Shown: piece after piece, positions 25,210-37,800 of the stretch
Layout: every line of letters starts with the position of its first letter
Position numbering within the stretch: the first letter of the stretch is position 1
Assembly (NCBI GenBank): GCA_023078685.1
Contig: JALGAS010000002.1
Coordinates: forward strand, 5,456,001-5,520,000
Reading direction: 5' to 3'
DNA from: Neopestalotiopsis rosae
Taxonomy: Eukaryota; Ascomycota; Sordariomycetes; Amphisphaeriales; Sporocadaceae
DNA length: 64,000 bases
Position numbers and translations under genes: made by a program
Notes under the pieces: generated by a model
The model's input: only the letters and a program-made list of their open reading frames with translations
Database searches by the model: none
What the model was told of the DNA's origin: nothing

Positions 25210-28200
25210 ATGCCACAGCCATCCTCAAATTCACCTCGATCCCCGCACAGATCGCTGCCGGCGCCACATGACGACACCGAGACCTCACATGCGATAGCCG
25301 ACCACAATCGGAGGACTTATGCAGAAGATTATAGGGACGCCGGGGGCGATGTGCTGGTAGAAGGCATGCCGCATTTTCCAAGGCCTCCGTCGATATCAGG
25401 CCAACGCCATGGCCGTGAGACCGACCATGTCCCACTCTCCCTCCGCGGCGGCGGTGGCTCTTCCTCTAATACTCCCGAAACCGACGATAACACCTCTCCA
25501 CCCGTGAGCAGGAGTCCGCGCATTCAACAAATCATGCGCTCCGACGTGTTGGACTCGCCAAAGAGCGAGAAGAAGCAAGGCAAGGGCGTGAGTATCGCCC
25601 AAGGGTCACCCGAAATCATTGATTCCCAATCCGTCATCAACCAGTATAAGGAACGGTTGGCTCGCGATATCGCACGTCGGGAACTCGCTGCTCGAAGCCC
25701 TCAATCGCCTAAACGCGTCTCTCCCATTCGGGAAGAGTTGTCACTCTCCCCGGCCTCTGGTTCCGTGTCCAGCTCCGACATACCTACAGCCTCGACGGAA
25801 TCTAACAAGACAATACGAGGAGGAATGACTCCCGGTTATACCCCAGGATTGGCGGCTAGGACGCCCTCATATCCGTTTCCACGCATGATGACTCCTCATC
25901 ACTTTCCGTCCGCGCTGCATAGGGCTGCCAGCGGTCAGGGTTATGGTGGTCACTTTGAGAGTATGGGCCTTCACGACCAGCTTCGTTCGGATCCGTCCAC
26001 ACCTGCATCGACCATGACTTTCCAGCCCACTGGCGCCATTCCGCCTCTGGAACGTGACTTTCCTACACCGAACCTGTACGAACTGGCATTGATGCTCGGC
26101 GCTGAGCCTGGTCTCGATGCCTGGTGGAGCACCGTGGTCCAGATTATGAAGCAATTTTACAGAGCAGAGCGAGTGACATTATCTGTGCCTGCTGATGCTA
26201 CAGATCTCGAAAACGTCCCTTGGGGCCAAAAGGCAACTTACAATGCTATGGAGGAAGATGAATTCAGCATGGAATACATGGGCCGAAGCAGCTTGTTCCC
26301 AAGCAGTATGGATGAAATGTCCGAAATGGCGTCCAATGTTGAAGGCTCCCAGCTTGGTGACAGGGTGCTGCGGCCAGATTTGCAAAGCCGGCATTCTTTC
26401 ACATCCTACGAGAATAAAAAGGAGTTGCGGACTGTCCAGGCCGTAGAAACGCCGAACGCTACCCCTCGACGACCAGGTGCAATGCCTCGCAGCAAGAGTT
26501 ACTTTCCAAGTGCCGACAGACGCACGCCCGGTACGCCCCGCCCAGCCTTGAACAAGCAGGCTCTAGAAGAGCACGATGCCGTCGAGGAGCAGCAACAACA
26601 AGATTTCCAGACTTGGGATGCGCCACTTACCTCGCGACCCGAGGTTAAAGGCCGGGTCCTTCCTGTTCTGCAGGGACTGGATCTCGAAGCAGATCCCCTA
26701 ATTGATCACAATGGCATCAAGGGCGTGGTTGAGCGTGGTAAAGTTATAGCTCTAACTCGCAGTTACCCCTATCTTGAACCAGTCGTAGACGAGAAGGCCA
26801 AGAAGAAGCCGAAGAAGCCCACGCGACCTGAAATGACCACCAAGTTGTCTTCATTCCTTGGGACTGCCGCCACAGGCGCGAGACCTCCCATTCATAGCAA
26901 GAAGACAGGCGGAGGCGACAGAGCCTCCAAACGTGCTGATCTACTTTCAGTTTTGAATGACGAAGAACCCCGTCCTCCAACACCACGCTATGAGGAATAC
27001 GAACAGGCACCTCCATCACCATGGTCGCAGTCTCCAGCACCATCTCCTGCTGTCCGGGCAGATCCTTCGGAAAACCCATTCTTCACTGATGCAATGGTCG
27101 ATGAGGATTCCTTCAACCCCGGGCCTAGTCCACACGACTATACCGATATCCAGCCTCCTGAAACCATTGGCGTGGACAACTCTTGGACTGTGCTTCATAT
27201 TCCACTGAAACATATCCTACTCTCGAAGCCGGCTGGAACCTTTAAGCTGAGCTCAGCAGCGCTGGCACAGAAGACAACCCGCGGGCGGCAGGAGGGGACA
27301 GAATTCCCCGAACGTCCAGCTTCAGCCGACTCTCTCAAGGACAACCGTCAGAGCCCCATTGCCATACTCTCCATTCTCAGCCCACTCATTCCATATCCTT
27401 CCAACCTACGCTATTCCCTAGAGCATCTCGCTCCTCATCTTGCAACATCGTTCTCGTTGTGCCGTCACTATACGAATTTAGAAACGGAGGTAGCGGGTCT
27501 ACAGCGCAAGAGGCCGCCAACAGCCGGATTCGGAGCTCTCGGGCCTGATGGACGCCCTCTCGCGGATCCTGTACTATTCTCTCAGATGAAATATGCTTCG
27601 TCGGAGCATCCGTCTCAGTTCTCAATGGGCGGAAGTATAACGAGTCCAAGCGATACTTCGGGAGCAGCCCGAAGCGCAGCAAATTCGCCTGGCGGATCAG
27701 CTAGCTGGGACCCAAGCTCATTTGGTTTGGTCGTAGAAAGGCGAACCGCGAGTAACAGCCCAGGGTTAGCAGGTGGGGAAGGATATTTCGGCGCTGTCGT
27801 ACATTCCAATACCATGGGCCATGATGGCACGCCGAGAACTCCTGGGTTCCGACCAGGACGATCAGTCAAGGACAGCCCCTTGGCCAACGAGCGTTTACAG
27901 GGAGCCACCAGTGGCAGTACAAATATTCGAGCTTCTACACCCGGTGCTCGTGGTATGGCGGACTTGACAGGAGTGTTGCATACCCCTGATGAGAAAACTG
28001 CCCAACTTTCGTCAGCCCAGCGAGCGGCTGGGAAGGCTGCTTCACAGCTAGATACGAGCGAGGGTGGTCAGAGTAGCCAACGGCACACGAAGTTGCACTC
28101 ATACGGAGCTGACTTCGCCACGACCTTCCAGTCATTGCCTTCAGGCACATATGTCAATCAGACCCCTGGGCAGGAAGACAAAGTCAGCATGTTGCCGCCA

Positions 28201-31200
28201 TCCGACAGGCTGAAGGGACTCATGCTAGATTCACTACCGGCGCATGTTTTCGTAGCTCTGCCAACGACGGGAGAAATCATGTGGGTCAATAGCAGGTATC
28301 TTTCCTACAGAGGCCAAACGGTTGCCGACCTCATTGTTGACCCCTGGGGTTCTGTTCATCCGGAAGATCGCGATGGATACATTCACAAGTGGACTCATTC
28401 GCTCCGCACTGGAGAGCAATTCGCATATACGGTGCGTCTGCGGCGCTTTGATGGCGTCTACCGATGGCATCAGGCCCGCGCTATTGCCTCCAAGGATAAG
28501 CGAGGAGTCATTGTGCAATTCATTGGCTCTTACATGGACATTCATGACCAAAAGGTTGCCGAATTGGTAGCTGCTCGCCAAGAAGAAGTAGAGGCATCCG
28601 AAGCAAAGCATCGTCTTCTAGCAAACCTGATTCCTCAGATTATCTTTGCTGCGACTGAAGAGGACGGCATCACATTCGCGAACGAACAATGGCTTTCTTA
28701 TACCGGACAGAGTTTCGAAGACTCCCTTGGTGTTGGGTTCATTGACTTTGTTCACCCTGAGGATCTGGCCAAATGTAGACTACCATCAGAAAAACACACG
28801 GCCAAGTATTTTGAGAGCTCAACGCCTGGCGCCAAGACATCGGCCACAGCGACGCCGACTAGAGCTGGCAGTTTCGGAGCTCATTTGGCACAGGGATCTT
28901 TGTCTCGAAAGAACTCGAGCAGTGGTTCGAGCTCCTCGTTATCGTCAACGGATCTCGATGAATTGGCGCGAAAGGGCATCATCAAGGTTGCTACAGACAG
29001 CACAGGACGACTCTCATACACGACGGAGCTTCGACTTCGATCCAAGACTGGTGAATATCGCTGGCATCTGATTAGATGTGTCGAGATCAACAATATTAAT
29101 TTCGGCACTGGCGAGAGCTCCTACTTCGGTTCTGCCACCGATATCAACGATCACAAGCTACTTGAAGCCAAGCTCAAGGAGGCTATGGAGTCCAAGTCTC
29201 GCTTCCTCAGTAATATGTCGCATGAAATCCGGACACCTCTGATTGGTATCTCTGGCATGGTGAGCTTCCTCCAGGACACCACACTCAACGAAGAGCAGAG
29301 GGACTACACGAATACGATCCAGACAAGTGCAAACAGTCTGCTTATGATTATCAACGATATCCTTGATCTTTCCAAGGTCGACGCGGGTATGATGAAGCTG
29401 AACTTTGAATGGTTCCACACGCGATCTCTAATCGAGGATGTCAATGAGCTGGTTTCCACCATGGCCATTGCTAAACGACTGGAGCTCAACTATGTTGTGG
29501 AGCAAGATGTACCATCCTGGGTCAAGGGTGACAAGGTTCGAATCCGTCAAGTGCTTCTCAACGTGATAGGCAACGCCATCAAGTTTACCAGTCAAGGCGA
29601 AGTCTTCAGCCGCTGCAAAGTAATACAGCGCCAAGAGCGTGACGAGCACTCCATTGTGTTGGAGTTCTCGATTATTGACACTGGTCGAGGCTTCACCAAA
29701 GAGGAGTCGGAGCTCATCTTCAAGCCTTTTAGCCAAATTGACGGAAGCAGCACCCGCCAACATGGTGGAAGTGGACTAGGGTTGGTAATCTCACGACAGC
29801 TCGTCGAACTACACGGCGGCAGGATGGACGGTACTGCTGTACCAGGAAAGGGCTCAACCTTCACCTTCACTGCCAAGTTCGGCCTTCCCACGGTGTCGGA
29901 TCATCCCGGCGTACCATTCACACCGCCCGTTGTGCCTGTCAAGGTCACGCCTGCAGAACATAATGTGTCGCCGACATCAACAGCGCCACCCTTGTCACAA
30001 AAGATTGCCGAGCTGTCATCCAGGGGTAGTCCCTCTTCGGATGCGAGTGTTGTATCGCCTGAACTCACGTCTTCAGCCGGTTCTGATCCGTCAATTCGTT
30101 CGGCGCGGTCGCAAACTACTACAGTGTCTACTGCGTCATCCGCCAATGTCGGCCTCACGCATTTCAGTGAAGCAGCCAAGGCTAGTGGTCAAGATTTGTC
30201 CCAGATGAAGCTGGAGATGCCTCTTGCCGGCCTCTCCATCAGTGACACACCAACGCCCGACCTTCTGAGATTTTCTGCCAAGATCGATCAGTTCAGACCT
30301 CCAATGTACTCCATCCTCATCATCTGCCCGCAGACTTTCAGCAGGGAAGCTACAGCAAAACATATTGAGATCACGCTGCCCAAAGATGTACCTCACCAAA
30401 TCACAGCATTGGCTACTGTTGAGGAAGCTCGAAAGTTAATTGGAGGTGAAGAGTCAGTAACCTTTACGCATATTGTCCTCAACCTTCCCAACGCCGAGGA
30501 GATTGTCAGAGTCATCGAAAGGATTAAAGCATCCTCGGGTGGTAAGACCACGGTACTTGTTCTTTCGGATTCTCTACAACGCCAAGCCGTTATCAAACTC
30601 GCTTCGGAGAATGGCCACCCCGAGCTTCTTGGGGGCAATTTTGCTACGTTCATCTACAAGCCGGTCAAGCCGTCACGATTTGCCGCTGTCTTTGATCCTG
30701 CAAAATTGCGTGATCTCAGCATCGACCGGAATCGCTCGAGTGCTGCACAGATGGTGGAGACTACGCGGCAAAGCTACATTGACATTGAAAAACGGATTGG
30801 CAATAAGGGATACAAGGTGCTGCTGGTCGAAGACAATCCGGTCAACCAAAAGGTCCTCGTCAGGTATCTTAAGAAAGTTGGCATCGCCGCAGAAATCGCC
30901 AACGATGGTGTCGAATGTACCGAGAAGGTATTCTCCCGCCCGCCCGGATTCTACAAGCTCATACTGGTAAGTGTCTAGAACCGTCGCTGCGTGAGACGTC
31001 CCACAACTAATCAACTTTTGTAGTGCGACCTTCATATGCCTCGAAAGGATGGCTATCAGGCCTGTCGCGATATAAGAGCGTGGGAGAAGCAAAACAAGCA
31101 CGCGAGACTGCCCATTATTGCCCTGTCCGCCAATGTCATGTCCGACGTACAAGAAAAGTGTGTCGAGGCCGGGTTCAGCGACTATGTCACGAAGCCCGTT

Positions 31201-31242
31201 GACTTTGTCGACTTGAGCACAGCCATGTCCAAATTCTTTTGA
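25210..31242 (+). CDS. Hybrid histidine kinase with GAF-like, two PAS, HisKA, HATPase and REC domains
   Basis: Predicted join(25210..30966, 31024..31242), about 1,991 aa. The N-terminal 270 residues are disordered and Ser/Pro-rich. A split GAF-like region covers about 278-760 (start PNLYELALMLGAEPGLDAWW; end near LEHLAPHLATSFSLC). PAS 1 is about 1001-1118 and PAS 2 about 1132-1320, the latter interrupted by a Ser/Thr-rich insert. The H-box (SNMSHEIRTPL) has His1338. ATPase boxes follow: NVIGNAIKFT, DTGRGF, FKPFSQID, GGSGLGLVI. The receiver has LVEDNPVNQKVL, phosphoacceptor Asp about 1921 in LCDLHMPRKDG, and KPVD. There are no clear transmembrane helices, so a cytosolic sensor relaying through an HPt protein to Ssk1 or Skn7 is inferred from the family. 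A 57-bp intron splits the receiver just before the Asp; its branch CTAAT and GTAAGT donor are good. The kinase group was not assigned. Confidence 0.95.
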
Positions 31243-32613
31243 TGTGTGTTCATCTAATGTCAGCATTGCATCCACAGTACTACATGCCTGCAAATACACG
31301 GAGCAAGCATTCAAATGCATCTTCTCGGCGTTTCAATGGACAAAGAAGAAGCGTTATACCACCATATTATTATTGCACCCCATGGACGGAGTCAATCGGA
31401 CGGAAGTCTTTTCATGTTATATAAGGGTTGACGACAGCGGAAAACTTTTCTTCTTCTTGTTTTTCTGCCTTTACACATTTTCGAGGAATAGAATAGGGAA
31501 AGGTTTCTCATGAGGCTAGAAAGTGTTTCAGCACAATGGTAATCATGCGGACCCTAGCAAAGCATTGTTTTTCGACTGCCCACCGGTGTGTGGTGGCATA
31601 TGACACAAATCGACGACGACGGCCGATCCACGAAAAAAGGAAACTCAACTGTATAATGGGACGCAGGAACGGATGAATGGATGGATGAAAGGGCTTGCGG
31701 GCCACCTAACAAACAACACTACAATTGTAAAAGAAGGAGGGACTTTTGGAGGAAGGCGTCGGGGGTTATTCAGGGGAAACATTTTCTTTTCCTTTTTTGG
31801 GGGGAGAGGGGAAGGGCCGGTCTGGTATTGCCCCTTTTTGTTGTCGTGTTTCTGGTTCCGTTTCCATCTACGGATCGATCGATACCTTTTCTTTTCTTTC
31901 TCAACTTTATGAGGATAACTGTATAGTCGACACCACAAACGAAATACCATTCTCGACATAATGATGCCATATTTTTCCACAAATCCATGCCGCGACTGTG
32001 TTGTCTTTCTCTGTGATCTTGTATATTCTAGTGACGGTACCTTCAAAATGTGTATAGCCGCTAATCTGTCTGTCAAATCTGCTTCACAATATTTTCCTTC
32101 CTCGTGAAGTGTCATGGAATGTTGAATTTCCGCAAACACAACATTGCATTCAAATCAACTCCATATCATTCCATGAATGTTTGATTATAATAATGTATTT
32201 AGCGTAGCCGAATCTACAACTATATGCTTTCTTTTGCCCTTCTTATGACTCTTGATGTAAAAGTGATGCCTTTCTTGGCTTAAGCCAGCCACAACCAAAA
32301 CCGCGTATACCCAAAACTCAAGCCACGCTTCTGGTGGTAAGACTTGCAACGCTGATCTAACACTTTTAATGCATAGTCGGGCAACTCTTGCGCCGTGTCA
32401 TGTGTATCATGCTAAACGCCTCCAGAAAGAAATGCAATACCCTGTTAGCCCCATGTTGAGGAACCATACAGATCCTGAACGCCATTGGTGATGAATTCCA
32501 AATAACCCTTCCCTTTCCATTTCGGCCGTGCTACTCGATCTTGAGCACCAGTAGTCGCCGTGGCCTATCATACAGACTAATGTACACAAACTCGCCAGGC
32601 TGCAACTGACACC
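31243..32613. other. Convergent 3' interval, kinase and PFK-2/FBPase
   Basis: About 1.4 kb between two gene 3' ends. No gene seen; overlapping frames at 31673-31961 and 31645-32139 read T- and A-rich tracts and have no protein character. Confidence 0.5.
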
Positions 32614-34840
32614 TTAGGCGTTCTGGTCAACAGTCTTGGCGGGTTTGTAATTTGGTAGCTCGTCAAACCAACCCTCCTGTTCGTTGTATTTGTAGGCATG
32701 AAATTCGATGCCGTAAGGTTTGGGCTCGATGGCGTAGAGCATGCCGAGTGGGACGTCGAGATCGGCAATGTCATCTCGTGTGAGATCCATGAAATATGCC
32801 ATGAGCACTCGGCACACGGAGCGATGACCGATGATGACAAGGTGGTCCTTGATACGTTCGATCTCGCGGACCATGTCCCGCAGCTTGCTTATGATTTGAA
32901 GATAACCTTCGCCACCGACGCCGGGATAAACATAGTGCAGCTTGTCGCGTTTCCGTCTGTGGTACTCATCCGAGTGGGATCGAGCGATATCTTCATATGT
33001 CAGGCCCTCAAATTTTCCTGCATTCAGCTCATTCAGCATCTCAAAAGCCTTGGTATCGTAATCGTCGTCGGCCTCGAAATATTCCGCCGTCTGGATGCTT
33101 CGCTTGAGCATCGACGTCCAGACACAAGTGTTCTTCTCTTCAAGCTCCCGGTTCATCTCAGGGTAGGGAGGTGACCTATCACCGGGCAGAGGCGGAAAGG
33201 TCGACTTGGCGAGCTTGTTCTTTGCCTCGACCAACCATTGTTGCCGTTGGTGAGTGACGAACTTGTACAGCGCATGTGCGTAGAGATGGCCGCGTTCTGT
33301 GAGCTCTGAGTTGCCACCAATCTTTCCCAGCTGGTTATCCACAGATTGGCCATGTCTCGTGATCCAGATTTGCCTGGGTGCCAAGTTAAATGATGAGAGG
33401 TAGTGAGCAATGCCGCCCGAGAGGAAGCCCTCAAGACCGAAATGAGTCAGTTTCTTGCCGACATCAATCATCTATGGCATCGGTTAGTATTTCACACAAT
33501 TCTTCGATTGATAGACTTTTTCGAGATTAGGACTGACCTTGATGTACTGCATTCCATGCTCTTCCTCATAGTCGCCCAGTGGCACATAGGCACTCTCATA
33601 CTGCTTGACACGGGCTTTGAAGTCCTGAAGAGACTTGACAGGATCCTTGTCCCTGTAGTCTGGGCCGGAAAGCTTGAGGCGCATATTTGCTTCCAAAATC
33701 TGCGGTTTCGAACCATTAGCACTAGTGAAAGACCTCAGGGGATTTCGATTGGTGGCTTACATCTGGGTTCTGGCAGACACTCTCGATGAATAAGATGCCA
33801 AGCTGCGGCTCCTTTGACTTGATGTGATTAAAAAGCCTCTGGCGACGCTCGATGGTGCTGTTCGTGGCATCCAGAATTCCAACGGAACCACCTCCAGTGA
33901 GCAGATAGTCTAGCAGCTCATCCAGCGTATCAATGGCAAGCTGCTCTCGGATCTTGGATCCTTGCGGGTTCTTCGGGTCGAAAAAGTTGGCCGACTGGTC
34001 CACGCGACCTGCATTCTTTGGGTCATCAAGACTCCAATTCGAAGGCTCCCTGGACGTCTTCTCTTGCGGCGGGGGTTCCGTCTTAGCTTCCTTGCCGTTC
34101 AAGAGGATTTGCGCGACCTGAGCATGCGCATCCATGGGGTCGTGTTTCTGCTGCACAGGCGAGTGCACGTCGACTGCGATACGTCTCCTGTTACCAACAT
34201 TGAAAATCCTAGTATTATGTTGTTGCCAGGAGAGGTAACGCTTAATCTTCTTGGTGATGTACGACTTGCCACGGGCTGGCAAACCAACCATGATGATGAC
34301 GAGCTTGGCGGCGACATCGCGATCTGCAATCTTTCCATCCGGGGATATGGTCGACTTGGTCATGCCGGGGATGTTGAGCGTTGTAGCGTGAGGACGTACT
34401 CTCGGGGTCTGTGTACCAGAGTTCTGTCGAATAGGTGGGATTCGGGGCGACGTGGGCGCTGTGGAGGAGATGCTCTTGGTGTAGGGAGAGTCATTGGGAG
34501 GCATGCGATCTTTCAAAGACAGCTCGTTGGTGCCATCGTTTACGGCCTTTAATGCCTGTGCAAGAGAAGCTGGGTTGGGTGGCGGACGATGCTCTGCCGA
34601 CGTCGGCGCTGCGCCAGGAGGAAGCATGAAGCCTGCCGAGTCACTCGACGTCTTGGATGAAGCCGAGTTCCCGCGTGATCTCTGTTGTGCATCTTTGATT
34701 ACATCGTTGGGGTTAGATACAGACCCAGTATCATAATTTGTTGGAGTAGTCGCGTAAGATCGCGACCCGGACTCTGGGATTGATCTGGGAATGCCTGCAT
34801 GTGAGTTTGGGGCAAGGTTCTTGTCGGTCTGATTGGCCAT
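32614..34840 (-). CDS. 6-phosphofructo-2-kinase / fructose-2,6-bisphosphatase
   Basis: Predicted complement(join(32614..33471, 33538..33699, 33761..34840)), about 699 aa. Introns of 66 and 61 bp restore CQNPDILEANMRLKLSGPDY and MQYIKMIDVGKKL. The enzyme makes and breaks fructose-2,6-bisphosphate, the cytosolic switch between glycolysis and gluconeogenesis. About 175 disordered residues lead into the kinase domain with a Walker A loop (GLPARGKSY, about 185-193), FNVG, FDP and ILDATNSTIERR. The phosphatase domain keeps the catalytic ITRHGQS (His about 454), LNAGKFEGLTYED (Glu about 569) and GHRSVCR (His about 630), so unlike yeast Pfk26 it should be active, although RHGQ replaces the commoner RHGE. 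An insertion of about 40 residues separates the first His from the Glu. The Ser/Thr-rich N-terminus may be phospho-regulated. Confidence 0.93.
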
Positions 34841-37800
34841 TGCTGGCTGGGTTTGTGTCAGAAGCTGGGTTGTCTTCTGTCTGCGGGCAGCTTGGAGATC
34901 TGCAGGCCAAGCGCAACAAAGTCAGCTATAAGAATATGTCGTACCGTAGGGAGGCGGAAGAAAAAATGTCTGAATGCGGAAGGCAATTTCCAATGTAGCA
35001 AGAAAATAAGTCCTGAAATGATGATATGAAGAGCGCGATGCGACACGACTGATTTGACTGCAACTCAATAGTGATAAGAAGGACTGAGTAAGTTTTTCTT
35101 CCTTCGATCGAAAGTTTACTCTTGGGAGGGAAAAAAAAAAAAAAAGTAGGATTGGACGGGACAGTACATGACGGATTGGAGGGTGGAGGGGCGATACGGG
35201 CGGGCGCAAGGGCAAATAGTAGGTAGTACTTAGTACCTGCTATTAGTCCATTACACAAACTCGATGTTGACCTCTCATGCCTTGCAGCTCCCGGACCGTG
35301 CGGACACTTGTTTGACCAGGGCCCCATACCACATAGGGCTAAGGATGGTAATATGATCGCTTGCGGCTGGTAACGATGGAAACATACCTGCTGTGAGTTT
35401 ATGGGCCCGATACTGGGAGGGCGGAGAGAGCTCGGTGCCAGGCGACAAGTCAAAGACTTGTTGTCGTTGGTCTGGCGTGTTGAGGTGATGATGAGCGACC
35501 CGTCTAGCGACCGCAGGTTGTGACATGTCTTTTGGCAGTGAGAGAGAAAAGAGGGAAGGAAAAAATTTCAGGGTCTCTCTTGCCTCTGCAGATAGGTAAG
35601 GTAGGTAGGCTGGTTGGTACAAGTAGCTAGGTAGGTAGCGTAGGGTTAAGATAGGCGGTTTCTTGGTGCTCCGAGCTCCACCAGCGCCGGTCGCGGCAGA
35701 AGCGATTCGGGGGCGCGAGCAGGGGTCCGCAGCAGCGTTGAGGTCAGTGAGGGTCCTGTTTTGTCCTCTAAAATCCCAGAGCCCGCTAAAAAGGTGGTCC
35801 GCAATTGGGAAGTCACCGAATGGTTCGTGGGCCGACCAGCTAATGTATGTATGGCGTATGGCGTACTTGGGTCCCAGCAGTTACGTCGACGGCGCCTTAG
35901 CGAATGCAGTGCGCCCAGTAATGTCTTTGAATGAACCGGAAACCCTGCTGTTGACAGGTTGTGTCGTTGCTTGTGTGGTCGTTTGAAGTTGGCCGCTCGC
36001 CAGACTGGAGTTTGGCAGCTTTATGGGAATGACGCTTGTTGCCCTGCCGTGTGTAGGTCCAGATTCGGGGTCCGGTCGTCCGACTTTACCGTAAAGGATC
36101 AATACTCGACCAACTGTAGGCGAGGAAAAGAAATAATAGTGGTACGTTGGCAGTAGGCAATAGGTAGGTGAGTAGTCCGCGTATCTCGAGCCTGTTGGTG
36201 CAATCTGCCTGCCTATGTAGGTAGGCAATGTACACCACAGAATGAGATGCTAGTGGACGGACAAGACCTACTATTATCTCCGTGCCCACTTGTTATTCCC
36301 TAGTCGTGCTGCCGAGATATACTGGAAAGAGAGAGAGAGAAAAATCAATGGAAGAGGCCGATGAGTCGAGGGTGGTGGAATGCTTGATGGGATGGCAAGG
36401 AAGACCGCCGTCGGCAGTACTAGTATTTCAACTTGCACCCCTGCGGACGGCTTATTATGATGTATGACCCCACGCGCTCCAAGCCCTTGGGTTTTGTTTT
36501 TTTGTGAGTAATTGTCAGTGCTGGCTTGGCCCTTGAGCTGTGCGCAGATACAATACAAAGCCAATCAATCCACTCTCAAGTCGTGGGTCAAATCAAGGTG
36601 CGCGCGTCGGCCGGGTCGGTCCTATCTCTGAATGCAATGTTGTATGCAGCCTTGGCAGCAATCTTGTGTGTAATGAGTGCAGGAGCAATCAAAGAGTGCT
36701 GCCTACTGCACTGTAATGTAATGTCTGTAAGGTAGGTAGGAGGGAGGTCCTGTAAGAGGAGCCCGCGTTACCTGAGTATCTGGGTCTCAATTCTGTAAGC
36801 CCCTGGGCTCACAGCCTATCTGCTCTGTGGCTCTCAACTGTTGGATTCTTCCGCGCCTTGGCGAAACTGAGAGAAACACAAACAGTAAGACGCCGTCTTG
36901 GCTGATCGGCAACTCCCTTTTCGCACTTTAATATAGGTAGTTAATAGTCGAATGCTGGAGCTTTGTCGAAACTGCTATACGACACTGCTAGTTGCACATG
37001 TCCCAGGAATCAGTCCAGTCCCACGTAAAAGTCCGAGGCCACCAGAAAGTCCCAAGGCCCGCTCGTTGTCACAGTCGAGCACTGTTATCGTACGTAGATC
37101 TGCTTGTCTCGCCAGTGCTACCACAATTCCTTGTAACGTTTCGAGTTCAGAAGGGTAGAAAATCGATGCGCGTGGTGAAGAAGATTTCTGAACAAACAAG
37201 ACAGGACTGGAGGGAACGCATGAACTTTCATGAGCTCGAGTAGGAATGCAGCCACTGCTGAAATCGATTGAGAGAAATATTGTTTGCTTATGATGCATTC
37301 TGTCGCGACAGATGCAAGTCCCGAGCCTTACCACTTTATCTACGATACAGCATTCATTACTCCCCAACCTACACTTTCGGCGCGCTCGAGCTTGGTGGCT
37401 TACTTCACACCTCGAAAGGCGCCGTAGGCGGAGCAATTGTGCTGGGCCGAAAGGCAGGCTTTGAACCCCCCACACGCACTACTTACTCAACCAGATTGGG
37501 TAATCTTTCTAGCGGCAAGTGCCAAACGAAGCGTGCAAAGCTCTGGGACATCCATTTGTTCAATCGAAATGGTATGCTTTCTTGCCTGGTCGCCAAATTC
37601 ATTCTCCAGCATTGGAAACATGGAAGTATTCAATCAATGCGTACTTTCGTCCTTGCGAAGCCCCCTTGTACCACGGTGTCAAGTTTGCCATGATACCTCA
37701 TGATGCCAAGGCAGGCTTGGCTACCTGAGCTGTTCATCCTAATCTCGAGCTCAATATATCCTACCTATCGTGGATACTCTGGGCATTCTGAGCAACACAC

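Noticed and set aside
36975..37475. 166-codon minus-strand frame in the long divergent interval
   Set aside because: No recognisable motif, mixed Cys/Arg-rich composition typical of chance frames.
37370..37520. tRNA-like B-box sequence on the minus strand (GGGTTCAAAGCC)
   Set aside because: No matching A box at the right distance and no acceptor or anticodon stem could be paired.
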